A DNA stretch of 64,000 nt from Bacillota bacterium (GCA_023400985.1 JAEXEN010000008.1:1-64000); one strand, 5' to 3'. Counted from the first letter of the stretch, positions 31,524-39,982 are shown. Notes: a model not told the origin generated them from the sequence alone. Numbers and translations: made by a program.

Positions 31524-32204
31524 TTGGAGCAGACAGGAAAACCGAGGATCAAGGTCGTGAAGGACGGCCCCTACCGCGTGACGGGCGGCGTGCCTATAAG
31601 CGAAAAAATCATCATGCCTCACGGCGAGGGCTATGTGATGCAAGCGGGTAAGGAACTCCCGCAGGCGGAGGCGTATTCCCTTTGCCGCTGCGGCAAATCA
31701 AAAAACGCGCCGTTTTGCGACGGCACGCACCGGGCGGAGCATTTTGACGGCACGGAAAGCGCCTCGCGCCAGTCCTACATGCAGCGCGCGAGAAAACTTT
31801 CCGGCCCGGATCTCGATCTGTACGACGATAACCGCTGCGCCTACGCCCGCTTCTGCCATCGTGAGGGCGGCTCCGTGTGGTCGCTCACGCAGCGCTCAAA
31901 CGACCCCGAGAATAAAGCGGAGGCGATCATTGCCGCGCTGGAATGCCCTACAGGCAGGCTCGTCGCCATGGAAAAGAACGGTACGGCGCATGAGATCGAC
32001 TGCACGCCATCTATAGAGGTGGTGCAGGATTCCGAGGAAAACGTGAGCTGCGGGCTTTTTGTGAAAGGCGGCGTGGAGCTTGAAGCTGCGGACGGCTTTT
32101 TATATGAGCGCCGCATGCGTTACGCGCTTTGCCGTTGCGGCCGCTCCCGCACAAAACCGATGTGCGACGCCATGCATGTGCCCGCAGGATGGAAGGATAA
32201 GTAG
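31524..32204 (+). CDS. Double CDGSH iron-sulfur protein
   Basis: 226 aa; TTG start at 31524, only weakly supported (AAAGGA 12 bases upstream). It contains two CDGSH-type 2Fe-2S sites, CRCGKSKNAPFCDGTH (about 54-69) and CRCGRSRTKPMCDAMH (about 203-218); in the second the usual Asp-Gly-Thr becomes Asp-Ala-Met, but all three Cys and the His remain. Between them a DNRCAYARFCHREG segment looks like the mono-cluster Fer4_19-type domain. CDGSH proteins carry redox-active clusters and may act in electron transfer or iron handling. It is the last gene of the operon and supports a redox role for it. Confidence 0.85.
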   Translation: MEQTGKPRIKVVKDGPYRVTGGVPISEKIIMPHGEGYVMQAGKELPQAEAYSLCRCGKSKNAPFCDGTHRAEHFDGTESASRQSYMQRARKLSGPDLDLYDDNRCAYARFCHREGGSVWSLTQRSNDPENKAEAIIAALECPTGRLVAMEKNGTAHEIDCTPSIEVVQDSEENVSCGLFVKGGVELEAADGFLYERRMRYALCRCGRSRTKPMCDAMHVPAGWKDK

Positions 32205-32278
32205 GCAAAGCAGGCAAAGTGTCATATCCCCTGCATGCAAATTGTCTTATAAGGAGGAAGATAAACACGGAAAGTCTC

Positions 32279-32785
32279 ATGGATGCGTTTATCTCCGAAT
32301 ATGACGAGCTGAAAGTTTTTGCTTTGATGCTTGAACATGATGAAAGCGATGCGCTGGATCTGATGCAGGACCTTGCGGAGACGCTCCTTGTAAAAGGCGG
32401 GGAACTGCAGGCCGTCCGCGTCCCCATAGCGTATTTCAAGACCTGCCTGCGGCACATGAAATATAACAAAACGGCGAAACGGGCGAAGGAGACCGCTGTC
32501 GCTCCCGATACCATAGATGCATTTAATAGAGAGCCTCAAAAAGATTTTGATATGACCTGCATGGAGATATTGGAGTGGTTGAAAGCACAGCTTGTATCGA
32601 GCCCGCCCGAACTCCGCGAGGCGTTTATCAAATACCATATCGACGGCCATCCGCTGGAGCATGTGGCAAAGGATCTAAATATAAATCCCAACACCTTATC
32701 ACAAAGATTCAGCCGGATGCGGAGAAAACTCAAACGAGAATCGCCCGTGCTTTATATGGTGATGCTTACGCTTAGGGTAAGATGA
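32279..32785 (+). CDS. RNA polymerase sigma-70-like factor (ECF type)
   Basis: 168 aa from ATG 32279. AAGGAGG lies 21 bases upstream, which is too far; no better in-frame start is seen. Region 2-like text (DALDLMQDLAETLLVKG, VPIAYFKTCLRHMKYN) is followed by a clear region 4: SSPPELREAFIKYHIDGHPLEHVAKDLNINPNTLSQRFSRMRRKLKRE, a helix-turn-helix typical of ECF factors. The adjacent gene downstream looks like its membrane anti-sigma factor. The spacing from the CDGSH gene is 74 bp. Confidence 0.75.
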   Translation: MDAFISEYDELKVFALMLEHDESDALDLMQDLAETLLVKGGELQAVRVPIAYFKTCLRHMKYNKTAKRAKETAVAPDTIDAFNREPQKDFDMTCMEILEWLKAQLVSSPPELREAFIKYHIDGHPLEHVAKDLNINPNTLSQRFSRMRRKLKRESPVLYMVMLTLRVR

Positions 32786-32823
32786 ATGGAGCCCTTCCTT
32801 TACCTTAAATGAGGGAATGACCT

Positions 32824-33690
32824 ATGACGGAAAAGAAGCTTAAGAACATATTGCGGGAGCATCCGTGCCTCATAGACGGCGCGTTTGTAAGATCGCGTTC
32901 GGAAGCCGTATGCTTGGCTTCCGAAAATGGCGTCACCGTTGAGGCGTTTTTGGAGCGGTCAAAAAGCCGTTCATCTCTTCCCGTGTCGTCCTGGGATGCG
33001 TTTGCTCCGGTGCTAAATCCCAGGCGGGCGCGCGATTTAAGGGGAAAAGCCGCCGCAAAACCAAATGTTTTTTCATCCGCTGCCGCTTTGCCGAAGTCTT
33101 TAAGAAGGCTTGCGGCGATCCTTCTCATTCTTGCCCTTTTAACCGCCTTCTTCACGCTGACGGAACCGGGCGCTGCACTGGCGCAGTCCATTTATGAGAT
33201 CATCGTGCGGTGGACGGACGGGCAGCTTACGGCGCAGCAAAGGGTGCAGCCCGGTTCTCTGCCCCCGATCGATTTTGAGAAGATCCCCGAGCGGTTTGAA
33301 TCCCTCGAACAAGCCGCGGAGGTGATCGGAAGACCTGTCGCGTCCATCGAATATGAAGGCGCCGAGACGGCCGGGATCCAAGTGTATTCTCTTGAGGGCT
33401 TGGAGGTAACGCTGAGGACGCAATATCAAATCCACGGGAACACGCTGTATTTGACACAGGTGTTCTATGATGACGCTGCATCCTGGGGCGCCGCTACAAG
33501 CGCGGACAGCATGGAATATGAAGTGGAGATGTATGACGGAACGATCCTATATATCGGATATATGGAGGACGGCACCGTATTTGGATGCGCCTACAGCAAA
33601 AACTATAACGTAAATTTGGCAAGCGCCGGCATGGACGCGGACGAACTGCGCGACATCGCTGCGGAGCTGCGCTTTATAGAGAAAGAGTAA
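32824..33690 (+). CDS. Putative membrane anti-sigma factor
   Basis: 288 aa; ATG 32824 after GAGGGA. Residues 1-95 are cytoplasmic and charged, one membrane span lies at about 97-116 (LRRLAAILLILALLTAFFTL), and residues 117-288 form an outer domain with an internal IGRPVASIEYEG / VYSLEGLEVTLRTQYQ part of DUF4367 type. This topology and its place 38 bp after an ECF-like sigma gene fit an anti-sigma factor sensing a surface signal. There is no recognisable zinc-binding anti-sigma motif (HxxxCxxC), so it is a non-classical type. Confidence 0.65.
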   Translation: MTEKKLKNILREHPCLIDGAFVRSRSEAVCLASENGVTVEAFLERSKSRSSLPVSSWDAFAPVLNPRRARDLRGKAAAKPNVFSSAAALPKSLRRLAAILLILALLTAFFTLTEPGAALAQSIYEIIVRWTDGQLTAQQRVQPGSLPPIDFEKIPERFESLEQAAEVIGRPVASIEYEGAETAGIQVYSLEGLEVTLRTQYQIHGNTLYLTQVFYDDAASWGAATSADSMEYEVEMYDGTILYIGYMEDGTVFGCAYSKNYNVNLASAGMDADELRDIAAELRFIEKE

Positions 33691-33693
33691 AGT

Positions 33694-33730
33694 AAGGAGA
33701 GCTGAACCTTTGCGGGTTCAACTCCCTTTT
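33694..33730 (+). terminator. Terminator after the sigma/anti-sigma pair
   Basis: GGAG and TGAACC pair with GGTTCA and CTCC around TTTGC, ending in CCCTTTT. It lies four bases after the anti-sigma stop and 16 bases before the end of the convergent dnaB. Confidence 0.6.
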
Positions 33731-33745
33731 AAGGATGGGCACGCC

Positions 33746-35077
33746 CTATGATTCCTGCCGATCCGCTTTGTTTACGAACTTGCCGAATTTATCGATCCAA
33801 GCGAGCTTGGCGGTCCCGGTGGGACCGTTTCTGTTTTTGGCGAGGATGATCTCGGCGGTGTTATCGGCGGTCTCGTCATATACGGCGGGGCGGAACAGCA
33901 TCATCACCATATCCGCGTCCTGCTCAATGGAACCGCTCTCGCGAAGGTCCGCCATGTGCGGCCTGTGATCGGGGCGGTTTTCCGGCCCGCGCGAAAGCTG
34001 GGAGCCCAGCACGACGGGTACGTTGAGCTCGCGCGCGAGTATTTTGAGGGAGCGCGTCACCTCGGCGATCTCGGTCACGCGGTTTTCGCTTTTGCCGCTC
34101 GTCTGCATGAGCTGCAGGTAGTCTATAACCACCATGTCGAGCCCGCGGCTCGATTTGAGCCGGCGGCATTTGCTGCGTATCTCCGTAACGTTTACGCCGC
34201 CAGTATCGTCTATATAGATGTTCACTTTGGAAAGCGGGTCGAGCGTGTTGGATATCTGTAATAACTCCGAATCGCTGAGCCTGCCCGTTTTTACGTTTTG
34301 CATGTCCACGCCCGCTTTCGAGCAGAGCATGCGCATCACAAGCTGCTCGCGCGACATTTCAAGGCTGAAAATGCAAATCGTACTCCCTTTGAACGCGGCG
34401 GAAAGCGCCATGTTAAGCATGAAGGCGGTTTTTCCCATGGACGGGCGGCCCGCAACGATCACGAGGTCGCTTTTTTGAAGGCCCGTGGTGAGATCGTCGA
34501 GCTCGTAAAAACCGGTGGTGACGCCCGTGAGCTTCCCCTTGAGCTTGATGAGCTCGCCGATACGGTGATAGCTGTCCATCACGGTATCCTCGATGTGGAC
34601 GAGAGAGTCCTGCGACTTCTTCATGGAGATGTTGAAAATTTTGAGCTCCGCGTCGTTGAGAAGCGCGTCCACGGTTTTTTCACCCTCGATGGCGTCCTTG
34701 CTGATGTCGTTGCCCGCGATCACCAGCCGCCGCATGATGCTGCGCTCCTCCACGATCTTGATGTAATGCGAAGCGTTTGCCGCGGTAGGCGTATAGATCG
34801 AAAGCTCGCTGATATAGTCCGCGCCGCCAACGCTTTCAAGCGTGCCCGCGCGGCGAAGAGCGTCGGTCACGGTAACGCTGTCCACGGCGTTGCCGGCGTT
34901 GTAGAGCTTTACCATCACGGCAAAGATATCCTGATGCACCGGCAGATGGAAATCCTCGCTCTTGAGCTTTTCCACGGCGAGTTCCAGCGCCTCACGCGAA
35001 AGCAATATGCTTCCGAGCACGCTCTTTTCCGCCTCTATGCTCTGCGGCAGCGTAGTTTCAAAATCGGGTCGCAGCAT
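33746..35077 (-). CDS. dnaB: Replicative DNA helicase
   Basis: 443 aa; ATG 35077 with GGAGG ten bases upstream. It has the N-terminal DnaB domain (PQSIEAEKSVLGSILLS), Walker A GRPSMGKTAFML, the Walker B region MVVIDYLQLM, and LRESGSIEQDADMVMMLFRP. DnaB unwinds DNA at the replication fork as a hexamer. It is the last gene of the operon DUF2232-gdpP-rplI-dnaB, an order also found in Bacillus. It lacks an intein. Confidence 0.96.
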   Translation of the reverse strand: MLRPDFETTLPQSIEAEKSVLGSILLSREALELAVEKLKSEDFHLPVHQDIFAVMVKLYNAGNAVDSVTVTDALRRAGTLESVGGADYISELSIYTPTAANASHYIKIVEERSIMRRLVIAGNDISKDAIEGEKTVDALLNDAELKIFNISMKKSQDSLVHIEDTVMDSYHRIGELIKLKGKLTGVTTGFYELDDLTTGLQKSDLVIVAGRPSMGKTAFMLNMALSAAFKGSTICIFSLEMSREQLVMRMLCSKAGVDMQNVKTGRLSDSELLQISNTLDPLSKVNIYIDDTGGVNVTEIRSKCRRLKSSRGLDMVVIDYLQLMQTSGKSENRVTEIAEVTRSLKILARELNVPVVLGSQLSRGPENRPDHRPHMADLRESGSIEQDADMVMMLFRPAVYDETADNTAEIILAKNRNGPTGTAKLAWIDKFGKFVNKADRQES

Positions 35078-35112
35078 GCTGTAAATTCCTCCGGTCCGGG
35101 CAGTGAGAAAAC

Positions 35113-35562
35113 TTAGCTAAGCGGTAAAACTTCCACTTTGAATTTTGCGGCGGTATTTTCGAACATGTGCGCGGTCACCTCGGTGACGCCGAGTGCCTTG
35201 ATGGGCTCGGCGATGCGGATCTTCCGCTTATCGACCTCGATGCCATATTGCGCCTTGAGCGCGTCGGCGACTTCCTGCGCGCCAACGGAGCCGAACAGCT
35301 TCCCGTTTTCGCCTGCCTTGGCGACGACCTTCACGGTGAGCCCGCTCATTTCGTTGGCGAGATCCTTGGCGCGTTTCACCTGCATATCCTTGCGGTGCGC
35401 GTCCGCGCTTTTTTTGATGGCCGCCGAGTTGATGGCGGAGGCGTCCGCCGCCGTGGCGAATCCCTTGGGAATAAGGAAATTCTTAGCGTAGCCGTCGCTC
35501 ACGTTCACCACTTCGCCGGCTTTGCCGGAACCTTTTACATCCTGCTTCAATAAGACCTTCAC
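35113..35562 (-). CDS. rplI: 50S ribosomal protein L9
   Basis: 149 aa, normal length. N-domain MKVLLKQDVKGSGKAGEVVNV with YAKNFLIPKGFA, a connecting helix, and the C-domain ending EVLPLS. It binds 23S rRNA near L1. Its start overlaps the gdpP stop (35559-35562), and dnaB follows after 35 bp. Confidence 0.97.
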   Translation of the reverse strand: MKVLLKQDVKGSGKAGEVVNVSDGYAKNFLIPKGFATAADASAINSAAIKKSADAHRKDMQVKRAKDLANEMSGLTVKVVAKAGENGKLFGSVGAQEVADALKAQYGIEVDKRKIRIAEPIKALGVTEVTAHMFENTAAKFKVEVLPLS

Positions 35563-37517
35563 TGTAACTTCGCCTCCTTCAGGTAATCATAAATGCTTTC
35601 GGTAAGCCGTTTTACGGCCTCGTCCATCGTAACGCCGTGGAGCTGCGCGCCCGCCACGGTCAAATGTCCGCCGCCGCCCAGGCTTTCAAGCACCACCTGC
35701 ACGTTAATGTCGCCAAGGCTGCGGCCTGAAATGAGGATCGCGTCGTCCTTTCGCGCGAGCACGAACGAGGCGCGTATCCCCCTGATGGAAATGAGCTCGT
35801 CTGCTGCCTGCGCGGCGATGAGGGGCGCGTTTTCCATGTCGGACGGGCAGGCGGAGATGGCGATGCCGCGCTCCATTACGAGCGCGCCTTCCACCACCTG
35901 CGCGCGGCTCTGGTAGGTTTTCATGTCGTCCTGGAACATGAGCTTTACCATGCTGTTGTCCGCGCCGTTTTTACGCAGATACGCCGCCGCCTCGAAGGTG
36001 CGCGCGCCGGTGTTGAATGCGAAATGCTTGGTATCGAGCGTGATGCCCGCGAGCATGGCGCCGCATTCAAATGCGGTGGGGCGTATGTTATCGTCGAAAT
36101 ACTGCAGTATCTCTGCAACGATCTCACATACCGACGAGGCCGCCGCATCGAGGTAATGGAGCGTGGGGTTGGTGATGGAATCGACCGGGCGGCGGTGATG
36201 GTCGATGAGCACCGTTTTGCCGGCCCTTTCGTAGAGCGAAGGCGCGGCGAGGGAATGGAGCCTTTGCGTATCCACGGCGACTACCACGGAGCTTGCGCGC
36301 ATCAGGCTTTCCGCCTGCTCGGGGGTCTTGATGCCGTCGCGGTAAAGCTGGTTTTCGCGCATGCCCTGGAGCACGCTTTCGATCATGCTGTCGCCCTCAT
36401 CGAGCACGAGGTAGGGTTTGCAGCCGGCTAAAAGCGCGCAGCGCATCAGACCCAGAGCCGCGCCGACACAATCCATATCCGGATGCTTATGCCCCATAAA
36501 AAACACCTGGTCGGAGTTTTCTAAGATCTGCCTTAAGGCCTTGGAGAAAAGCCTCGCTTTTACGCGGGATTGCTTTGCCGCAAGCTGGCGCTTGCCGCCG
36601 TAGAAGGAATAGGCGGAGCCGCGCTTCACGACCGCCTGATCGCCGCCGCGGCCGAGGGCAAGCTCCATCGCCTGCCTCGCAGATTCATCCGAGCCCGCGA
36701 TGCGGTTTTCCATACCCACCGCTATGGAGAGGGTAACGGGCTGGCCGGTGCCGGTGTCGATCCCGCGCACCTCGTCGAGCAGATTGAAACGCTCCTTTTC
36801 AAGCATGGAGAGTTTTTTTGCCTCAAACACGATAAAGAACTTCGAGTTGTCGTAGCGGCGGTAAGAGCCGCCCAACGCGGCGACGAGCACGTTCACCCTG
36901 CGCTCCACCTCGGCGAGCACCACGCTTTTTGAAAACTGGAGATCGGAGCTGAGTTCCTCGTAATTGTCCACATAGATGAGCGCCACGGTGGGCATTTGCT
37001 CCTCGTACAGGCGCGAGTAGTGCAGCGCCTCCGTGCGGTCCAGCCAATACTGGAAGGTGAGCGGCTGCGCGCGCTCGTGCGAGCGGCGCACCGGCACGTT
37101 CATAAGCTGGAAGTTTCTGCCGTTGTGCTCGAACGCGAGCGCCTGCGGCGGGTCCGCAGGGTCGAACGAGGCGAGAAGCTTTTTGATGTCCCGTCCCGGG
37201 AACTCGGCATAAAACGCCTCATTGCACCAAATGATCTGTCCGTCTTCGTTGAAGAGCGCCGAGGGGATGTTGACGGAGTTGAGGATGCCGCTTGCCGCGC
37301 TTTCGTTTTCCCTGAATACGTCGTTGAGGGCGGCGCGCGTCCTTTTGGCGTACACGTTCACGGAAACGAGCGACGCTGCGAAGGCCAGCGTGCTCACGCC
37401 CGCGAGCAATATCCCAAACCAAAACGGAACGGGGTCGCTAATGAAATATAGCGACGCGCAAGCGGCAAGCGCCGCAACAAGAAGCACGCTGAGCGCCAAA
37501 TAAGGCTTCTGCTTCAT
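35559..37517 (-). CDS. gdpP: c-di-AMP phosphodiesterase
   Basis: 652 aa. Two N-terminal membrane helices (about 7-52), a PAS-like domain (about 75-160, NIPSALFNEDGQIIWCNEAF), a degenerate GGDEF domain (about 175-300, IYVDNYEELSSDL with no GGDEF motif), then the DHH domain with FFMGHKHPDMDCVGAALG, VAVDTQRLH and VLIDHHRR, and DHHA1 with LGGGGHLTVAGAQ. This is the complete GdpP/YybT architecture. It lowers cyclic di-AMP, which controls osmolyte transport and wall stress. It shares an operon with DUF2232, rplI and dnaB. Confidence 0.95.
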   Translation of the reverse strand: MKQKPYLALSVLLVAALAACASLYFISDPVPFWFGILLAGVSTLAFAASLVSVNVYAKRTRAALNDVFRENESAASGILNSVNIPSALFNEDGQIIWCNEAFYAEFPGRDIKKLLASFDPADPPQALAFEHNGRNFQLMNVPVRRSHERAQPLTFQYWLDRTEALHYSRLYEEQMPTVALIYVDNYEELSSDLQFSKSVVLAEVERRVNVLVAALGGSYRRYDNSKFFIVFEAKKLSMLEKERFNLLDEVRGIDTGTGQPVTLSIAVGMENRIAGSDESARQAMELALGRGGDQAVVKRGSAYSFYGGKRQLAAKQSRVKARLFSKALRQILENSDQVFFMGHKHPDMDCVGAALGLMRCALLAGCKPYLVLDEGDSMIESVLQGMRENQLYRDGIKTPEQAESLMRASSVVVAVDTQRLHSLAAPSLYERAGKTVLIDHHRRPVDSITNPTLHYLDAAASSVCEIVAEILQYFDDNIRPTAFECGAMLAGITLDTKHFAFNTGARTFEAAAYLRKNGADNSMVKLMFQDDMKTYQSRAQVVEGALVMERGIAISACPSDMENAPLIAAQAADELISIRGIRASFVLARKDDAILISGRSLGDINVQVVLESLGGGGHLTVAGAQLHGVTMDEAVKRLTESIYDYLKEAKLQ

Positions 37518-37548
37518 TGGCTCGTTCCCCCAAACATAATTACGACTT

Positions 37549-38502
37549 TTACTGCTTCCGTATCATGCGGCTTCGCACTTGCATCACGCGGTCGAGGAGA
37601 CCGAATCCCGCAAGCATCCAAAGGCTGTATGGGAGCAGCAGTACGAACGAAACATAGATGAACACGCGCCAGCCAACCGACTTTTTCGGCGAAAGCGCAG
37701 CGGAAAATTCAAAAAACGCAAGCCCCATGAGCGCAAAAGGCGGCACGGCGATGCACTGTATCGCCGCTACGACGGCCGGCGTGCCGTCCAAGCCCAAGAG
37801 CGCGCACATCGCCGCGCCCGCGGCAAGTATGATCGAACCCCATAAGAAATCCTTGGGGAGCTGCCACGCAAGGAAAGGCGCCATGGGCCGCAACTCTTTT
37901 TTCGCCTGCTTTAAAAGCCGGTGCGCAAAAAGCGTATCAAAAAACGCAACTGCTTCCGACACGCCCATGATGAGCATCACCATGGTCTGCGGCACCGCGT
38001 CGACCGCCGCAAGTATAAGGGCCTGCCCAAAGGCGACTTGTTCTTCGTCGGCAAAAATCTGCCCCAGCTGGGGGATAAGCTTTTTGGCCCAGTCGGACAT
38101 GACCGCCGTTACGCTGCCGAATGCGCCGTTGCCCGCGAGGATGGAGGGCAGGCAAATAAAAGCATAGCCGAAAAGAGCAAATACGACGCTCATGAAAATG
38201 ACCGCGTATCGGTAAGGCCGTTTGCCTTTCAATACGAACGCCAAAATGGCGGACGCGGGCAAAAATGCCGCGAGCATGTAGAGCGCATTCACCGCATCGG
38301 CGTTAAAAAGAAACAGCCCAACGGCGGTGGTGAGCGACGCAACGATAAAAGAAGCCGTTCCCCATGCCGCGCAGATAAAGCCCAAAAACGCGGGTACGAG
38401 CAAAAGCAAAGGCGGCGCAAATGCGCCAAGAGCCGCCCCGAGCCCGATGAGAAGCGAAAAGGCCGCGTGCCTGAGGCCGTCCGTCCGATCCAAAAAATTC
38501 AC
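37549..38502 (-). CDS. DUF2232 membrane protein (YybS-like)
   Basis: 317 aa; GTG start at 38502 with a weak GGCGG site. About eight membrane spans, with a soluble loop near 205-225 (FAHRLLKQAKKELRPMAPF) and the LPKDFLWGSIIL segment typical of YybS/DUF2232. The function is unknown, though it lies next to gdpP in many Firmicutes. Here it opens the gdpP-rplI-dnaB operon. Its promoter -35 is at the edge of a duplicated 58-bp sequence. Confidence 0.82.
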   Translation of the reverse strand: MNFLDRTDGLRHAAFSLLIGLGAALGAFAPPLLLLVPAFLGFICAAWGTASFIVASLTTAVGLFLFNADAVNALYMLAAFLPASAILAFVLKGKRPYRYAVIFMSVVFALFGYAFICLPSILAGNGAFGSVTAVMSDWAKKLIPQLGQIFADEEQVAFGQALILAAVDAVPQTMVMLIMGVSEAVAFFDTLFAHRLLKQAKKELRPMAPFLAWQLPKDFLWGSIILAAGAAMCALLGLDGTPAVVAAIQCIAVPPFALMGLAFFEFSAALSPKKSVGWRVFIYVSFVLLLPYSLWMLAGFGLLDRVMQVRSRMIRKQ

Positions 38503-38555
38503 CCGACCGCCGAAACGGGTGGCCGCTTCGGCATAAATTTGCCTGTAATACGGTT

Positions 38556-38585
38556 ATTATAACATGACCCTGCCGGATACAACAA
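38556..38585 (-). promoter_or_regulatory. Promoter of the DUF2232-gdpP-rplI-dnaB operon
   Basis: Minus-strand TATAAT (38556-38561) and TTGTTG (38580-38585) with 18 bp between. The -35 straddles the start of direct repeat copy 1 (38581), so the repeat insertion may have changed this promoter. Confidence 0.5.
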
Positions 38586-38638
38586 CGGCGGGGCGATATT
38601 ATTCGGCCAAGGCCTCGTCGAGCACGGCCCGACCGTTT
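38581..38638. repeat. 58-bp direct repeat, copy 1 (broken end of HD gene)
   Basis: Identical to 38834-38891 except one base (position 44, A for G). Copy 2 contains the real end of the HD-domain gene, stop codon included; copy 1 is a detached duplicate of those last codons. The two copies bracket repeat element B. Confidence 0.9.
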
Positions 38639-38833
38639 CAGGCTGTCAAAAAACCATAGGATTGTCAAAGGGCGCACCCCTTGACTTTGTTCCGGCTTCG
38701 GCGGCATGTACGCCGAAACGGATGAAAGCCGTAGGCTTTCGTGCCTTTCACGCTTTACCGCCCGGAAATGTGAAGCATTTCAGGTAAAGCGTGAAACCTC
38801 AAAAAAATGACGAAAGGCACTTTTTTGACACGA
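38639..38833. repeat. Modular hairpin repeat, copy B, with terminal inverted repeats
   Basis: TGTCAAAAAA (38644-38653) and TTTTTTGACA (38821-38830) are perfect 10-bp terminal inverted repeats. Inside are the CGGCTTCGGCGGCATGTACGC block, GAAAGCCgtaGGCTTTC, and a long stem TTTCACGCTTTACC/GGTAAAGCGTGAAA. It matches copy A but lacks A's central GGCC-rich modules. It encodes no protein. Confidence 0.85.
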
Positions 38834-38891
38834 AACAACGGCGGGGCGATATTATTCGGCCAAGGCCTCGTCGAGCGCGGCCCGACCGTTT
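38834..38891. repeat. 58-bp direct repeat, copy 2 (true end of HD gene)
   Basis: This copy spans the last 13 codons and stop of the HD-domain gene plus 18 bp beyond. It pairs with 38581-38638, one mismatch in 58, and lies directly after the right end of repeat element B. Confidence 0.9.
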
Positions 38892-39535
38892 TTGAGCGTT
38901 TCGCTGACCTCGCGGTAGAGGGCGTCGCAAAAATCCGTCATCGTTTTTTCGCGTTCCTGTGCAAGCGCTGCGGCACGCTCCGTGTAAAACCGTCCGTACA
39001 GCTTTTTGAGCTTGAAATGGTATTCCTGAAAAAACGTGGAGACATCCGCGCCGCCGCCTTCTAAAAGGATGCCGCCGTTTTCGTCGAGCGCGTATAGCGG
39101 CTCGCTCATGCTGCCGCCGTATTGGAGCGTGCGGGCGATGCCCAATGCGCCCGTCACGTCGAGCTTGTCCGAATCGTAGAGTATTTTCGCTTCTATGGTA
39201 GCGGGCGTATCGTCGATGCGGAAGCGGTGCGTGCGGATTGAGTCGCGCACATGCGCGGCTTTATCCTCGCACCAGCCGATTTGATTTAAGAAGCCGTACG
39301 CCATTTCAGCGCCGGCGCGGGCGTGGCAGACGCGCTCGTCCTTGGCCTGCAGCGGGCGGGCGATATCGTGGAGCAAGCAGGCGGCGATTAAAACGTCGAG
39401 GTCCGCGTTTTCCTCATACCGCGCGATGTCGAGCGCGCCGAAAAGCACGCGCTCGATGTGGGCGCGGTCATGCGCGCTGTCGCCCGCTTTTTCGAGCATA
39501 AATTGCTCGATAATGTGAAACGTGTTTTTGTCCAT
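38852..39535 (-). CDS. HD-domain phosphohydrolase
   Basis: 227 aa. HD motif: DSAHDRAHIERVLFGA, LIAACLLHDIARP, IRTHRF and ILYDSDKLDVTGALGIART, as in YedJ-type metal-dependent hydrolases. The C-terminal third is helical (FFQEYHFKLKKLYGRF). The substrate is unknown; such enzymes often cleave nucleotide phosphates. It splits what in Bacillus is the continuous run rpsF-ssb-rpsR-yybS-gdpP. Its last codons are duplicated 253 bp away. The ribosome binding site (GGAC) is weak. Confidence 0.85.
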   Translation of the reverse strand: MDKNTFHIIEQFMLEKAGDSAHDRAHIERVLFGALDIARYEENADLDVLIAACLLHDIARPLQAKDERVCHARAGAEMAYGFLNQIGWCEDKAAHVRDSIRTHRFRIDDTPATIEAKILYDSDKLDVTGALGIARTLQYGGSMSEPLYALDENGGILLEGGGADVSTFFQEYHFKLKKLYGRFYTERAAALAQEREKTMTDFCDALYREVSETLKNGRAALDEALAE

Positions 39536-39561
39536 GTTGTCCTTTCCGCATTGTGTAAAAG

Positions 39562-39648
39562 TTGTAGGAGCGGATTCTATATCCGTCCGTGCAGATGATG
39601 GGATCTTCTATGTATATGGCGGCGGGATGAAACCATCCCGCCCTACAA
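39562..39648. repeat. MITE-like 87-bp element
   Basis: Ends TTGTAGGaGCGGAT and ATCCCGCCCTACAA are imperfect inverted repeats, and the right end also contains the hairpin GGCGGGATG-AAA-CATCCCGCC. It is unlike the hairpin family A-D. It sits between the HD gene start and the rpsR terminator. Confidence 0.6.
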
Positions 39649-39671
39649 ATGCGAAAGTGTGCCGCCTTTGT

Positions 39672-39711
39672 AAAAAGCCGCCCGAAAGCGAATTCTGCTT
39701 ACTGGGCGGCT
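39672..39711 (-). terminator. rpsF-ssb-rpsR operon terminator
   Basis: On the minus strand AGCCGCCC pairs with GGGCGGCT, followed by TTTTT. It is 29 bp beyond the end of rpsR. Confidence 0.75.
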
Positions 39712-39739
39712 CAAAAGGCTAACGACTTCGGGGCTAGGT

Positions 39740-39982
39740 TCAGTCCGCCACGTAGGGCAGAAGGGCGACCACGCGCGCGCGCTTGATAGCGATGGCCAGC
39801 TCGCGCTGGTGCTTGGCGCACACGCCGCTCATGCGGCGGGGCATGATCTTGCCGCGCTCGGTCACAAACTTGCGCAGGCGTACCGTATCTTTATAGTCGA
39901 TGTGCTCGACCTTATCGACGCAGAAGCCGCAGACCTTGCGCCTGGATTTACGCGGGCCGCGCCTCATTTTACGTTCTTCCAT
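39740..39982 (-). CDS. rpsR: 30S ribosomal protein S18
   Basis: 80 aa. It carries RKVCGFCVDKVEHIDYKD, LRKFVTERGKIMPRRMSGVCAKHQRELAIAIKRAR; the CxxC and later Cys suggest the zinc-binding form. AAGGAG is seven bases before ATG 39982. S18 binds S6 on the platform of the 30S subunit. Last gene of rpsF-ssb-rpsR. Confidence 0.97.
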   Translation of the reverse strand: MEERKMRRGPRKSRRKVCGFCVDKVEHIDYKDTVRLRKFVTERGKIMPRRMSGVCAKHQRELAIAIKRARVVALLPYVAD

